Below are positions 1-7,604 of a stretch of DNA of 15,968 nt, one piece after another. The stretch's first letter is position 1. Each line of letters starts with the position of its first letter. The DNA comes from an uncultured Prevotella sp. (GTDB taxonomy: Bacteria > Bacteroidota > Bacteroidia > Bacteroidales > Bacteroidaceae): contig USFX01000035.1 of the NCBI GenBank assembly GCA_900553965.1, positions 1-15,968 of the forward strand. The letters run 5' to 3'. The notes under the pieces are model-generated. The model was not told the DNA's origin, ran no database searches, and worked only from the letters and a program-made list of their open reading frames with translations. Position numbers and translations under genes: made by a program.

Positions 1-289
1 AATCTTCGTACCCCATGTCATACACTTCTTCCAGCTTCTTGATGCGGTAGAAGTCGAAATGATAGATGAGCTCGCCCGTGGCGTCGGAGCGATATTCGTT
101 GACGATGGCGAACGTCGGGGACGTTATCACGTCGTCGACGCCCAGTTCCTCACACACGGCCTTGATGAACGTTGTCTTGCCGGCGCCCATCTTTCCGTAG
201 AAAGCTATCACGGTGCTCTCGCCGATGGCGGCGATGAACTGGCGTGCCGCCTCGCGGATGTTGTCCAGGTTGTCTATTCTTATTTCCAT
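1..289 (-). CDS. tsaE: TsaE, ATPase of tRNA t6A synthesis (3' end cut by window)
   Basis: TsaE is the P-loop ATPase that works with TsaB and TsaD to make N6-threonylcarbamoyladenosine at position 37 of ANN-reading tRNAs in the cytoplasm. My translation of the minus strand from the ATG at 287-289 gives 96 codons. They contain a Walker A motif (GKMGAGKTT, about residues 31-39), the family SPTF motif (about 58-61) and HFDFYRI (about 76-82), a characteristic block of this family. The C-terminal part lies beyond the window. The start is 7 bases after the porX stop, so it is probably the last or a late gene of the same transcript. No Shine-Dalgarno sequence is visible. From memory, tsaE is often next to porX in Bacteroidota. 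The family call is secure; only the missing C-terminus is unseen. Confidence 0.94.
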   Translation of the reverse strand, partial: MEIRIDNLDNIREAARQFIAAIGESTVIAFYGKMGAGKTTFIKAVCEELGVDDVITSPTFAIVNEYRSDATGELIYHFDFYRIKKLEEVYDMGYED

Positions 290-296
290 AATGTCT

Positions 297-1865
297 TTAT
301 CGTTTCTTTCCGGTCATGGTTATGACCGGTATTATCATCTCTTCCATTGATATTCCGCCGTGCTGGAACGTGTCCTTATAGTAGGAGACGTAGTAGTTGT
401 AGTTGTTCGGGTAGGCGAAGAAGGAGTCGCCCGTGGCGAAGACATAGCTCGTGCTGAGGTTCGGCGAAGGCAGCTGTGCGCGCCGCGGCTCCTTTATGAC
501 GAAGAGGTCTTTGCTGTCATAGGCGAGGTTCTTGCCCAGCTTGTAGCGCAGATTGGTGTTCGTGTTGCGGTCACCGATGATCTTCACCGGCCGGTTGGCA
601 CGTATCGAGCCGTGGTCGGTAGTGACAATCACACGGTAGTCGCTCTGAGACAACAACTTGAAGAGCTCGGAAATGACCGAATGGCGGAACCAGCTGAGCG
701 TGATGCTGCGGTAGGCTGACTCGTTGCTGGCCAGCTCGCGGACCATTCGCGACTCCGTGCGGGCATGGCTGAGCATGTCGATGAAGTTGAAGACAACGAC
801 GTTGAGGTCATTCGACCCCAGCCGCTGGAACTGCTGGATGAATTTCTCCGCACCGGCCGAATCGTTGATTTTGTGATACGAATAGCTGTTCTTCCGGCGA
901 TAACGCTCCAGCTGCGTGCCGATGAGCGGGCCTTCGTTGAGGTTCTTTCCCTCCTCCTCGTCCTCGTCGACCCACAGGTCGGGGAACATCTCGGCAATCT
1001 TGTTCGGCATCAGGCCGCTGAAGATTGCGTTGCGGGCATACTGCGTCGCCGTGGGCAGAATGCTGTAATAGAGGTCTTCGTCGATGTCGAACGCATCGCC
1101 GAGCTCGCCCGCAATCATCCTCCACTGGTCGTAGCGGAAGTTGTCGAGCACGACGAGGAATACCTTCTCGCCGCCCGAAAGCAGCGGGAACACCTTCTTC
1201 TTGAACAGCTCCGGACTCATCATCGGATGGTCGGCCGCCTGAGATGTGGGCGCAAGGGCGTCCACCCAACCGAGATAGTTGGCCTTTACGAACTTCGCGA
1301 AGCCCGCGTTTGCGTCCTCTTTCTGCATCGAAAGCATCTCCGACATGCTGCTGTCCGTGCCGCTCAGCTCCAGTTCCCAGTGGACGAGACGCCTGTAGAC
1401 CTCCATCCAGTCCTGCCATGTACGGCTGTCGCTGATCTGCATCGCTATCTGCTGGAAGCTCTGCTGATATCCCGTCTGGGTCACCTCGCTGACGATTTCC
1501 TTACGGTGGATGTTCTTCTTCAGCGTCAGCAATATCTGATTGGGATTGACCGGCTTTATCAGATAGTCGGCAATCTTCGAGCCGATGGCCTGATTCATGA
1601 TGTCTTCCTCCTCGCTCTTGGTCACCATGACCACAGGAAGCGAGGGCGAAATCTCCTTTATACGCTGCAAAGTCTCCAGCCCGCTCAGTCCGGGCATCAT
1701 CTCGTCAAGCAGAACAAGGTCGAAGCTCTGCTTCCGGCACATGTCTATGGCATCCGTTCCGTTGCTCACCGTGACCACCTCATAGCCTTTCTTTTCAAGG
1801 AAGAGCAGGTGCGCACGCAGCAATTCTATCTCGTCGTCTGCCCAAAGTAATAATCCGTTGCTCAT
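297..1865 (-). CDS. porX: PorX, response regulator with PglZ phosphatase domain (type IX secretion)
   Basis: PorX is the response regulator of the type IX secretion system; with the kinase PorY it controls por genes and contacts the secretion motor. The 522 residues match the usual family length (about 520). Residues 1-120 are a CheY-like receiver with the acidic pair D10/D11, phospho-acceptor D54 (in VLLDEMMPG), T82 and K104. A helical linker follows. Residues about 230-520 form a PglZ/alkaline-phosphatase-fold domain. Likely metal and catalytic residues are D241 (VLDNFRYDQW), T272 (LPTATQ), D363/H367 (FIDMLSH), D417/H418 (TTDHGS) and H502 (FQHGG). PorX of other species is reported to be a zinc-dependent oligonucleotide phosphodiesterase, and all expected residues seem present. 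The ATG overlaps the porW stop as ATGA, implying translational coupling. No porY kinase gene is nearby. Confidence 0.95.
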   Translation of the reverse strand: MSNGLLLWADDEIELLRAHLLFLEKKGYEVVTVSNGTDAIDMCRKQSFDLVLLDEMMPGLSGLETLQRIKEISPSLPVVMVTKSEEEDIMNQAIGSKIADYLIKPVNPNQILLTLKKNIHRKEIVSEVTQTGYQQSFQQIAMQISDSRTWQDWMEVYRRLVHWELELSGTDSSMSEMLSMQKEDANAGFAKFVKANYLGWVDALAPTSQAADHPMMSPELFKKKVFPLLSGGEKVFLVVLDNFRYDQWRMIAGELGDAFDIDEDLYYSILPTATQYARNAIFSGLMPNKIAEMFPDLWVDEDEEEGKNLNEGPLIGTQLERYRRKNSYSYHKINDSAGAEKFIQQFQRLGSNDLNVVVFNFIDMLSHARTESRMVRELASNESAYRSITLSWFRHSVISELFKLLSQSDYRVIVTTDHGSIRANRPVKIIGDRNTNTNLRYKLGKNLAYDSKDLFVIKEPRRAQLPSPNLSTSYVFATGDSFFAYPNNYNYYVSYYKDTFQHGGISMEEMIIPVITMTGKKR

Positions 1866-4800
1866 CTGTAAAAGTCCTCATCTAAGTCGAACGTGCCAGC
1901 CGGCGGTTCGTTGTTCATATTGTTGTTCACTCCGCCAATATCCGGCGGAAGGCCAAGGTCATCGAAATCGTCCGTCTGCGGGGCCGCCGGAGCATTGCCG
2001 GAGGGTGCGGGCGGAAGGCCAAGACCGTCGAGTTCGTCCGTCTGCGGGGCCACCGGAACATTGCCGGAGGGCGCGGGCGGAAGGCCAAGACCGTCAAGTT
2101 CATCCGTCTGCGGAGCCGCCGGAGCGTTGCCGGAGGGTGCGGACGGGCTATCCGAAGCGGGCTCTTCGGCGGGCTGACCGATGCTTTCGGGTATGTTAAG
2201 AAGCTCCTCATCAGTGATCTTGAGAGGCGCGAATGACCGTTCGAAGAACTCCTCATAGTCCACATAACTATATCGCGTGCCCAGCATCTTGAGGTTCTCC
2301 TCGCTGATTATGATACGCCGGCAACCGCTGAGACGGGCCGCCATGGCCTCATCGGCAAAGAGACGGCGCGCATACTGCAGGGCTTCATCGTAGTTGAGGA
2401 AACCGCTTATCAGCATACGGCTGATGCCCTGGTCCTGATCTATGGTTATGTCGAAGTTGCGGACCATGAAATTTGAGAAGTTGTATTTTGCCATTTCATA
2501 GAGAAGCTGGTTGGCATCCAGCGAATCGGCACGGTAGGCCAGAAGGAAGACGAAGCCCGTGTTGCGCTCCATGCTGAGCGTGTCGGCGGACGTAGAGTCG
2601 CTCTCAAGAACCACGCCGCGGCGCGACCATACGTCACCGATGTCGAACTTGCCGCCGTGCAAGGCCCTTCCGGCCTGCACACCCTTGATGATCATGCCCG
2701 CCATCTCAGTCACCTCGCTGTCCGGATACTTCTCCACGACTTCCTTCATGGCGGCCACGCAAGCCGTGGCATCGCCCTCGTTGAGACGTCCGAGACCGTC
2801 GATGAAGATGAACTTCGGGCGGTTTGCGCCAAGCGGGAAGCGATTGGCAGACAGCTGCGTGTTGGCTTTCACCTCGTCGTAGCGGTCGGCCTTGAACGCA
2901 TCATACGTCGCGGCGTAGAGCGAATCCTCTATGTGGACACCGAAACGGGCGTTCTCCGCGAAGTGGGGATCGCTGAGAAGGATGGTCCACTGGCTCTCCC
3001 CGTGGTCCGCCTGAAGCCGCTCCAGACAGCGGGCGGCAATGTCGTGACGGCCCATCCGGGAATAAAGCAGGAAGAGATGATACCACGCCTCGTCCGTCTG
3101 CGCAAAGTCGGGATACTGTTCCGTGAGCCTTTTCAGGGCCTTCTCGCTCAGCGGAAGGTTGTCGAGCTTGTCCTTGAAGATGACGCCGGAGTGGAAAAGG
3201 CCGTCTTTTATGATGTTGTCGCTCTCGGCTTTCTGCTCATCCGTGAACGGAATCTGGGCCAGATAGTACTCCCGTGTGTGCGGGTCGCCGCCGGTGGTGT
3301 CGGCCGCCAATGAGTCAGCGGCGGCCCCGCCGCTCTCCCCTACCGTTGCGGCAAGGGAATCAGAGACAGCCTCTTCTCCCTCAGCCTCGTCTCCGGCGGG
3401 ATTGAGATTGACCACGGTGCGGTTGACGCGCTGCCAGTCGTCGACATTCTCGCGCTTTCCCCACTGGCGCTGGAAGGCGGCCTTGCCCTGACTTACGGCC
3501 TGCGGATTGTAGAAATACCACAGTCCCTGCTGGCCGCCGGGCGTGGGAGTGGGCGGTTTCGGGGTGTTGTTACGGTTTCCGATGGCGCTCTGCTGCTGCA
3601 GCGTCTTCTCGGCCTCAGCTTCCTGAGCGGCCCGTTTCTCCTCGCGTTCCTTTTTCTTCAGAGCCTCGATGACACGGTCGATGGCCTCGTTGCGCTCCTT
3701 TTCCGGCAGACGGGCAAGCACCTGAAGCGAGTCCTGAAGGTGCACGGCGTCGGTATAGGGCACCAGTTCGTCGAGCACTTTCGACCGCTCCGACAGCTCC
3801 TCGTAGTCGGCGCGGTCCTTGTCCAGCAGTCCGATGGCCTCGCCGTAGCAGCGCTGTGCGTCGCTGTAGCGCTCCTTCGTCCAATAGAGATTGCCGAGAT
3901 GGAGCAACAGGACACCCTTCTCTATGCCGCTGCGCGTGGCCTTGCGGTTGCCGGTCTCGTAGGCGGCGATGGCCGCGGCGGTGTCGCGCTCGGCGAGATG
4001 GATGTTTCCTATGGCGTAGTAGACCTGATCGAGATATTCCTTGTTGTTGTCCGACGCGGCCATGCGGCGCAACCGACGTATCATCTGACGGGATTGTCCG
4101 GCGGCCATTACCTCCGTCTGGGCGATGCGGGCGTTGAACTCCAGCTCGTAGGGCGGGTTCAGACGGACGACCTTCCTGTATGCGCGGTAGGCCAGCTCGC
4201 GGTGTCCCAGCTCCGTTTCGAGCTGTCCCATGAGGAACCACTGGCGTGCGCGCTGCTTCTTGCGGCGCTCATGCTTGATGACGCGGGCCAGCACCGGGAC
4301 GGCGTCTTCGTAGCGCCGGCTGCGGATGTAGAATGCCGCGAGGGCATAGTCCCAGTCTGTCCGCGCACGGTAGTGGATGGTGTCACGGCGCATCTTCGTC
4401 AGCACGTCCTCGGCGTCGTAGAGCCAGTCGAGCTCCGTATAGCTACGGGCGAGCCACGAACGGGCAATGCCGTTGATGGCAGGCTGCGTGGCGTAGAGGC
4501 GGGACATGTAGGAGAAGGTCGCGGCGGCCTCGTCAAACTGGCCTTTCATATATTGCGACTTGCCCATCATGAGCCACGCCTTCCAGAGGAAAGGGTTGTA
4601 TTCGCGTCGGCTGAGCCACTCAATGTCCTTGGCGGTCTTGCGCCGTGACTTCGTCCATTCGGGGCGACGCTTGATGCTGTGGAGCTTGATGGTCTTCTCC
4701 GACTTCTCTATGGCGCGGTCGAAATTGGCCTTTCCCAGCTCGCGGGTGGCCTTGTTGCCGACCATCGTGAATGGAATCATCTCCGTGAAATTGTCCTTAT

Positions 4801-4990
4801 TGCCCCGTTCCTGCTCCTCTGCGCCGTCGATAAAGGCGAGACTGCCGTTATAATAAGTGTTATAACGGGCATTGAACGAGTGCCACCAGCGGCTGCCGGC
4901 GGTGTTCTTCTTCGTTGAGCATGCTGCCATGACGAGCACGAGGGCCGCCGCGGCGAGCATGACGATATGTCTCTGAGCCAGATGTCTCAC
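1862..4990 (-). CDS. porW: PorW/SprE, type IX secretion outer-membrane-associated TPR lipoprotein
   Basis: PorW (SprE in gliding bacteria) is a lipoprotein needed for type IX secretion, thought to link the trans-envelope motor to the outer-membrane translocon. The 1042 residues start with a signal peptide: basic n-region, hydrophobic stretch 9-22, then VMAAC with the lipidated Cys at 24. The next block (WWHSFNARYNTYYNG, about 35-49) is typical of this family. Residues about 100-450 are helical TPR-like repeats, followed by a charged coiled coil (about 455-490), a Gly/Pro/Ala linker and a second TPR-rich region (about 590-960). The C-terminus is a Pro-rich tail with three 22-residue repeats. 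The start is GTG at 4988-4990. An in-frame ATG at codon 11 would leave a 13-residue signal with no basic residues, so GTG is preferred. The stop overlaps porX by 4 bases. Confidence 0.93.
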   Translation of the reverse strand: MRHLAQRHIVMLAAAALVLVMAACSTKKNTAGSRWWHSFNARYNTYYNGSLAFIDGAEEQERGNKDNFTEMIPFTMVGNKATRELGKANFDRAIEKSEKTIKLHSIKRRPEWTKSRRKTAKDIEWLSRREYNPFLWKAWLMMGKSQYMKGQFDEAAATFSYMSRLYATQPAINGIARSWLARSYTELDWLYDAEDVLTKMRRDTIHYRARTDWDYALAAFYIRSRRYEDAVPVLARVIKHERRKKQRARQWFLMGQLETELGHRELAYRAYRKVVRLNPPYELEFNARIAQTEVMAAGQSRQMIRRLRRMAASDNNKEYLDQVYYAIGNIHLAERDTAAAIAAYETGNRKATRSGIEKGVLLLHLGNLYWTKERYSDAQRCYGEAIGLLDKDRADYEELSERSKVLDELVPYTDAVHLQDSLQVLARLPEKERNEAIDRVIEALKKKEREEKRAAQEAEAEKTLQQQSAIGNRNNTPKPPTPTPGGQQGLWYFYNPQAVSQGKAAFQRQWGKRENVDDWQRVNRTVVNLNPAGDEAEGEEAVSDSLAATVGESGGAAADSLAADTTGGDPHTREYYLAQIPFTDEQKAESDNIIKDGLFHSGVIFKDKLDNLPLSEKALKRLTEQYPDFAQTDEAWYHLFLLYSRMGRHDIAARCLERLQADHGESQWTILLSDPHFAENARFGVHIEDSLYAATYDAFKADRYDEVKANTQLSANRFPLGANRPKFIFIDGLGRLNEGDATACVAAMKEVVEKYPDSEVTEMAGMIIKGVQAGRALHGGKFDIGDVWSRRGVVLESDSTSADTLSMERNTGFVFLLAYRADSLDANQLLYEMAKYNFSNFMVRNFDITIDQDQGISRMLISGFLNYDEALQYARRLFADEAMAARLSGCRRIIISEENLKMLGTRYSYVDYEEFFERSFAPLKITDEELLNIPESIGQPAEEPASDSPSAPSGNAPAAPQTDELDGLGLPPAPSGNVPVAPQTDELDGLGLPPAPSGNAPAAPQTDDFDDLGLPPDIGGVNNNMNNEPPAGTFDLDEDFYR
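1945..2142. repeat. 66-bp tandem repeat, three copies, inside porW
   Basis: Three direct repeats of exactly 66 bases begin at 1945, 2011 and 2077, each starting GCGGAAGGCCAAG on the plus strand. The copies differ at scattered positions. In frame they encode a 22-residue unit of the type PPAPSGNxPxAPQTDELDGL near the PorW C-terminus. Copy-number change would keep the reading frame. Confidence 0.92.
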
Positions 4991-5028
4991 GTATATATTA
5001 ACTCAAAAAGCAGTGGTTTTATTGTTTT

Positions 5029-5074
5029 GAATTACGAGTTATGAGTTGTCGAATTACGGATTACGAGTTATGAA
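5029..5074. repeat. AATTACGA/GTTATGA short degenerate repeats between genes
   Basis: GAATTACG occurs at 5029 and again at 5051, with TTACGAGTTATGA-like segments after each. The block lies directly after the stop codon of the 126-residue gene and before porW. Related sequence (AATTATGAATTAGGAATTACGA) sits on the other side of that gene at 5461-5482. Confidence 0.7.
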
Positions 5075-5455
5075 TCACTCCATCATCAGCAGCATCTCGT
5101 CGCGTATCTCCTCCGGCGGAGTTATTCCGCGCCGCGACAGGCTGACGCTCCAGCCCGCTACCTCCTCGGGCCGCATGGTGAGCAGGACATCGCGGAAGCG
5201 GTCGACTTCCGCCTCGGTGTACCGGTCCTCCGGTCGTCCGGCGTATGCGTCCAGCTCCTCGTCGTCATAGTAGACCACGTCGCTGACGGCGGCTTCCATC
5301 ATACAGTCGTGCATGCACCGCGTATTGTCGCCGCTGCACGAGGCGCAATCGCCTTCGGCCGTGACCACGGGAGCATCGTCCTCTCCGGATGAGAACTTCG
5401 CCACTACGGCAACGACGATGCCAAGGACTATGAGGGCAATGACAAGGATATACAT
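5075..5455 (-). CDS. Small membrane protein with a four-Cys cluster, unknown function
   Basis: I do not recognise a named family. The 126 residues begin with one hydrophobic helix (about 2-19) that probably anchors the protein in the inner membrane. A short segment follows with C37, C40, C47 and C51, spaced C-x2-C-x6-C-x3-C, which could bind zinc or an iron-sulfur cluster. The remainder is acidic and appears soluble, with a helical part at about 78-125 (EAEVDRFRDVLLTMRPEEV). It lies between aroA (75 bases upstream) and porW (84 bases downstream), all in the same direction, so it is probably co-transcribed with them. Both flanking gaps contain the same short AATTACGA-type repeats. No Shine-Dalgarno site is seen before the ATG at 5453-5455. 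The reading frame is well supported by context and composition; the function is unknown. Confidence 0.8.
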   Translation of the reverse strand: MYILVIALIVLGIVVAVVAKFSSGEDDAPVVTAEGDCASCSGDNTRCMHDCMMEAAVSDVVYYDDEELDAYAGRPEDRYTEAEVDRFRDVLLTMRPEEVAGWSVSLSRRGITPPEEIRDEMLLMME

Positions 5456-5458
5456 TTA

Positions 5459-5530
5459 TGTAATTATGAATTAGGAATTACGAATGACAGTGACTGATTC
5501 CTCACTCTTCGTTCTTCATTCTTCATTTAC
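5459..5530. repeat. AATTATGAATTACGA and TTCTTCA short repeats between aroA and the next gene
   Basis: Positions 5461-5482 hold near-repeated AATTATGAATTAGGAATTACGA units. Positions 5504-5530 hold several TTCTTCA copies running into the aroA stop. The first set resembles the repeats at 5029-5074. Confidence 0.6.
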
Positions 5531-6784
5531 TTATTCTTCACTCTTTATCTCCATTCCCGCCTTCCTCAGGTCCTCCCAATAGTGCGGATACGACTTCGTG
5601 ACGACCATCGGATTGTCTATCATCATGCGTCCGAGGCGCAGGGCCATCGGCGCGAAGGCCAGAGCCATGCGGTGGTCGTCGTAGGTGCTGATGACCGGCT
5701 GCGGCTGCGGTTCACATCGCGAGCCGTCCCAAATCAGTTCACGGCCGTCGACATCACGCAGGACATATCCCAGCTTGAGCAGCTCGGCCTTGAGGGCTTC
5801 GATGCGGTCGGTCTCCTTTATCTTCAACGTCTGGAGGCCGGTGAAATGGAACGGAACGCCCATCGCCGCACAACAGGCCACGACGGTCTGGGCAAGGTCG
5901 GGCGAATTGATGAAGTCGTACTCCAGACGCGGGACGCGGCGACCGTTGGCCGTCAGTCTGACGGCCGAGGGACAGCCCGTGCCGCCGGACGCGACGAACT
6001 CAGTCTTCACACCGAGCAGGCTGAAGATATATCTCACCGAGGAGTCGCCCTGCTTGCTGCCGTCCATCAGTCCGGTCAGCAGAACCTCGCTGTCGCCATT
6101 TCCCAGCGCCACCATCTCATACCAGTAGGACGCGGAACTCCAGTCGTTCTCGATGTAATACGTCCGCGGCACATACGGCCGTGGCTTCACCTCGATGGTG
6201 CTCGCGTCGGTCCACTCGGCGTCCGCGCCGAACTCGCCCATCATCCAGAGCGTCATGTCGATGTACGGCCGCGAGATGACGTCGCCCGTCATGCGCAGCG
6301 TCAGACCGCGCCTGAGGGCAGGGCCGACCATCAGCAGGGCCGAGATATACTGTGAACTGACGTTGCCCTCTATCTCCAGCGGTCCGCCTTCGAGCGGCCG
6401 GCCGTTGATGAGCAGCGGCGGAAATCCCTCTTCACCCGCATATTCAATATCCGCTCCGAGGCGCCGCAGTGCGTCCACGAGCACGCCGATGGGGCGGTGG
6501 CGCATCCGCTCCGTGCCGGTCAGGGTGTGGCGGCCGGGCGTCACGGCGAGATAGGCCGTCAGGAAGCGCATCGCCGTTCCGGCGGCACCGATGTCTATCG
6601 TGTCGGGCATTCTCCTCAGGGCGTCAATCATAACGCGCGTGTCGTCGCAGTCGGAAAGGTTCCCGGGCAATTCGCTGCCGCCGGAAAGGGCGTGTATAAT
6701 CAGCGCGCGGTTGCTCACGCTCTTCGATGATGGCAGGTCGACGGTCAGGTTCAGGCGGCCCGGCGCCGTTATATCGTATCGCAT
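5531..6784 (-). CDS. aroA: AroA, 3-phosphoshikimate 1-carboxyvinyltransferase (EPSP synthase)
   Basis: AroA transfers the enolpyruvyl group of phosphoenolpyruvate to shikimate 3-phosphate, the sixth step of the cytoplasmic shikimate pathway. The 417 residues fit the family (about 410-440). Visible motifs are SSKSVSNRALI (about 19-29, binding both substrates), GAAGTAMRFLTA (the PEP-site loop), RHRPIGVLVDALRRLGA, SSQYISALLM, SPDLAQTVV with the catalytic Asp, KIKETDRIEALKAEL, TYDDHRMALAFAP and KSYPHYWEDL near the end. The PEP loop reads GAAGTAMR where many sequences have GNAGTAxR. An N-to-A change there is normal in many Bacteroidota as I recall, but I cannot check it. The ATG is at 6782-6784, with a good Bacteroidota promoter 44 bases upstream. 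It appears to be the first gene of the minus-strand run leading to tsaE. Confidence 0.96.
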   Translation of the reverse strand: MRYDITAPGRLNLTVDLPSSKSVSNRALIIHALSGGSELPGNLSDCDDTRVMIDALRRMPDTIDIGAAGTAMRFLTAYLAVTPGRHTLTGTERMRHRPIGVLVDALRRLGADIEYAGEEGFPPLLINGRPLEGGPLEIEGNVSSQYISALLMVGPALRRGLTLRMTGDVISRPYIDMTLWMMGEFGADAEWTDASTIEVKPRPYVPRTYYIENDWSSASYWYEMVALGNGDSEVLLTGLMDGSKQGDSSVRYIFSLLGVKTEFVASGGTGCPSAVRLTANGRRVPRLEYDFINSPDLAQTVVACCAAMGVPFHFTGLQTLKIKETDRIEALKAELLKLGYVLRDVDGRELIWDGSRCEPQPQPVISTYDDHRMALAFAPMALRLGRMMIDNPMVVTKSYPHYWEDLRKAGMEIKSEE

Positions 6785-6827
6785 ATCACAGTCGGGTTAT
6801 GGATTCATATATATTATTATATGACTA

Positions 6828-6858
6828 CAAAGGTAGCGGAAATCAGAAAGATAACAAA
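6828..6858 (-). promoter_or_regulatory. Bacteroidota-type promoter for aroA and the genes after it
   Basis: Read on the minus strand, TTTG (6855-6858), a 19-base spacer and TACCTTTG (6828-6835) match the -33 TTTG / -7 TAnnTTTG consensus at the normal spacing. The predicted start of transcription is near 6821, about 37 bases before the aroA ATG. Confidence 0.75.
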
Positions 6859-7453
6859 ACAAATAACAATAATTAAGAAGATGACGGCACGCCCGGCCGC
6901 CACTGTTGTAAACATTGCTGCGCAAAAATCGGTGACAAATAAAAATCCCGTTTTAGAACGGCGGATGGACACTTGAAGCACGTCGGACGGGCGACGGCTG
7001 AGCAACGAGGCCCTCCCGGGGTTGCAGCGGGGCCGCCGTCGCACTGCGACAACAGCCCCGCTGCACAATGACGGCGGCCCCGTCGCGATGCAATAAGGCC
7101 CTTACGGCAGAACAAATCCTGACATTTTGGCCCGAAAAGGCGTCTTTCCGGCGTTCAGAAATTGCACAGATTTCAGAACAGAGCGACAACCATCTGGTCG
7201 TCAGCACCTTACACTTACACGCACAAAACTCAGGAATTTGCGGCCGCCGGGAAAAATTTTTCAAAAGTGCCCCGTTTTGACCGCGTTTAGAGGGCATTTT
7301 GCCACTTTTTGTCAATCGTTTTCCGACAGGCGGACAGCCCCATCGCCATGTAGCCGGCCATACCGCCCGCCATTCCAACCACTCGCCCACCCCATCCCCA
7401 GCAGCTCTTTTGAGCCTTTTCTTCCCGTCTTTTGCAAAAAACATCGGCAAAAA
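6859..7453. other. Long intergenic region without a convincing gene
   Basis: Several open frames cross this stretch, but none has a recognisable protein, plausible start context or coherent composition. It contains a GC-rich nested inverted repeat (7023-7081), tandem 22-base units on the minus strand at 7038-7081, a looser inverted repeat AAAAGTG/CACTTTT at 7263-7309, and AT-rich flanks. It separates the aroA promoter from the tRNA-Pro promoter. A small RNA cannot be ruled out. Confidence 0.6.
7023..7081. repeat. Nested and mutually exclusive GC-rich inverted repeats
   Basis: TGCAGCGGGGC (7023-7033) is perfectly complementary to GCCCCGCTGCA (7055-7065), with an inner hairpin GTCGC-ACT-GCGAC (7038-7050). 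An alternative perfect 12-base pairing joins GGGGCCGCCGTC (7029-7040) to GACGGCGGCCCC (7070-7081) and would exclude the first. On the minus strand, 7060-7081 and 7038-7059 form two related 22-base direct units (14 of 22 identical by eye). Confidence 0.75.
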
Positions 7454-7485
7454 TTTGCAGTTCTCGCAGATTATGCGTAATTTTG
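7454..7485 (+). promoter_or_regulatory. Promoter of tRNA-Pro
   Basis: TTTG (7454-7457), a 20-base spacer and TAATTTTG (7478-7485) match the Bacteroidota housekeeping promoter. The predicted transcript starts near 7493, about 25 bases before the mature tRNA 5' end. Confidence 0.78.
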
Positions 7486-7517
7486 CACCCGCAATACAGA
7501 AATGAGATTGCGGAGGA

Positions 7518-7594
7518 CGGGATGTAGCGCAGTTGGTTAGCGCACGCGTCTGGGGGGCGTGAGGTCGCAAGTTCGAGTCTTGTCATCCCGACCA
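7518..7594 (+). tRNA. tRNA-Pro (anticodon GGG)
   Basis: The 77 bases fold as a cloverleaf. The acceptor is CGGGATG/CATCCCG with the C1-G72 pair typical of bacterial tRNA-Pro. The D stem is GCGC/GCGC. The anticodon stem is CGCGT/GCGTG with loop CTGGGGG, giving anticodon GGG (reads CCC and CCU). The T arm is GCAAG-TTCGAGT-CTTGT, the discriminator is A, and CCA is encoded (7592-7594). The gene is intact although a phage integrase follows directly, so the phage probably restores the 3' end after integration. Confidence 0.95.
7553..7594 (+). other. Probable phage attachment site (attL) in the 3' half of tRNA-Pro
   Basis: An integrase gene reading away from a tRNA 3' end usually marks the tRNA as the integration target. 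The duplicated core normally lies between the anticodon region and the CCA end. The second copy would be at the far end of the prophage, outside this window, so the exact core is not visible and these bounds are a guess. Confidence 0.5.
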
Positions 7595-7604
7595 AATCAA
7601 AAGC

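Noticed and set aside
765..1850. 361-codon plus-strand frame opposite porX
   Set aside because: The opposite strand encodes PorX with all catalytic motifs; the long frame is a by-product of GC-rich codon use.
1945..2142. The 66-base repeats as a possible CRISPR array
   Set aside because: The units are contiguous, with no spacers, and encode an in-frame protein repeat.
3740..4648. 302-codon plus-strand frame opposite porW
   Set aside because: It is a shadow of the PorW reading frame, with no recognisable protein and no promoter.
7068..7505. Plus-strand open frames of 68-117 codons in the intergenic region
   Set aside because: No recognised domain, no coherent start context, composition changes along the frame, and they run through the tRNA promoter and repeats.
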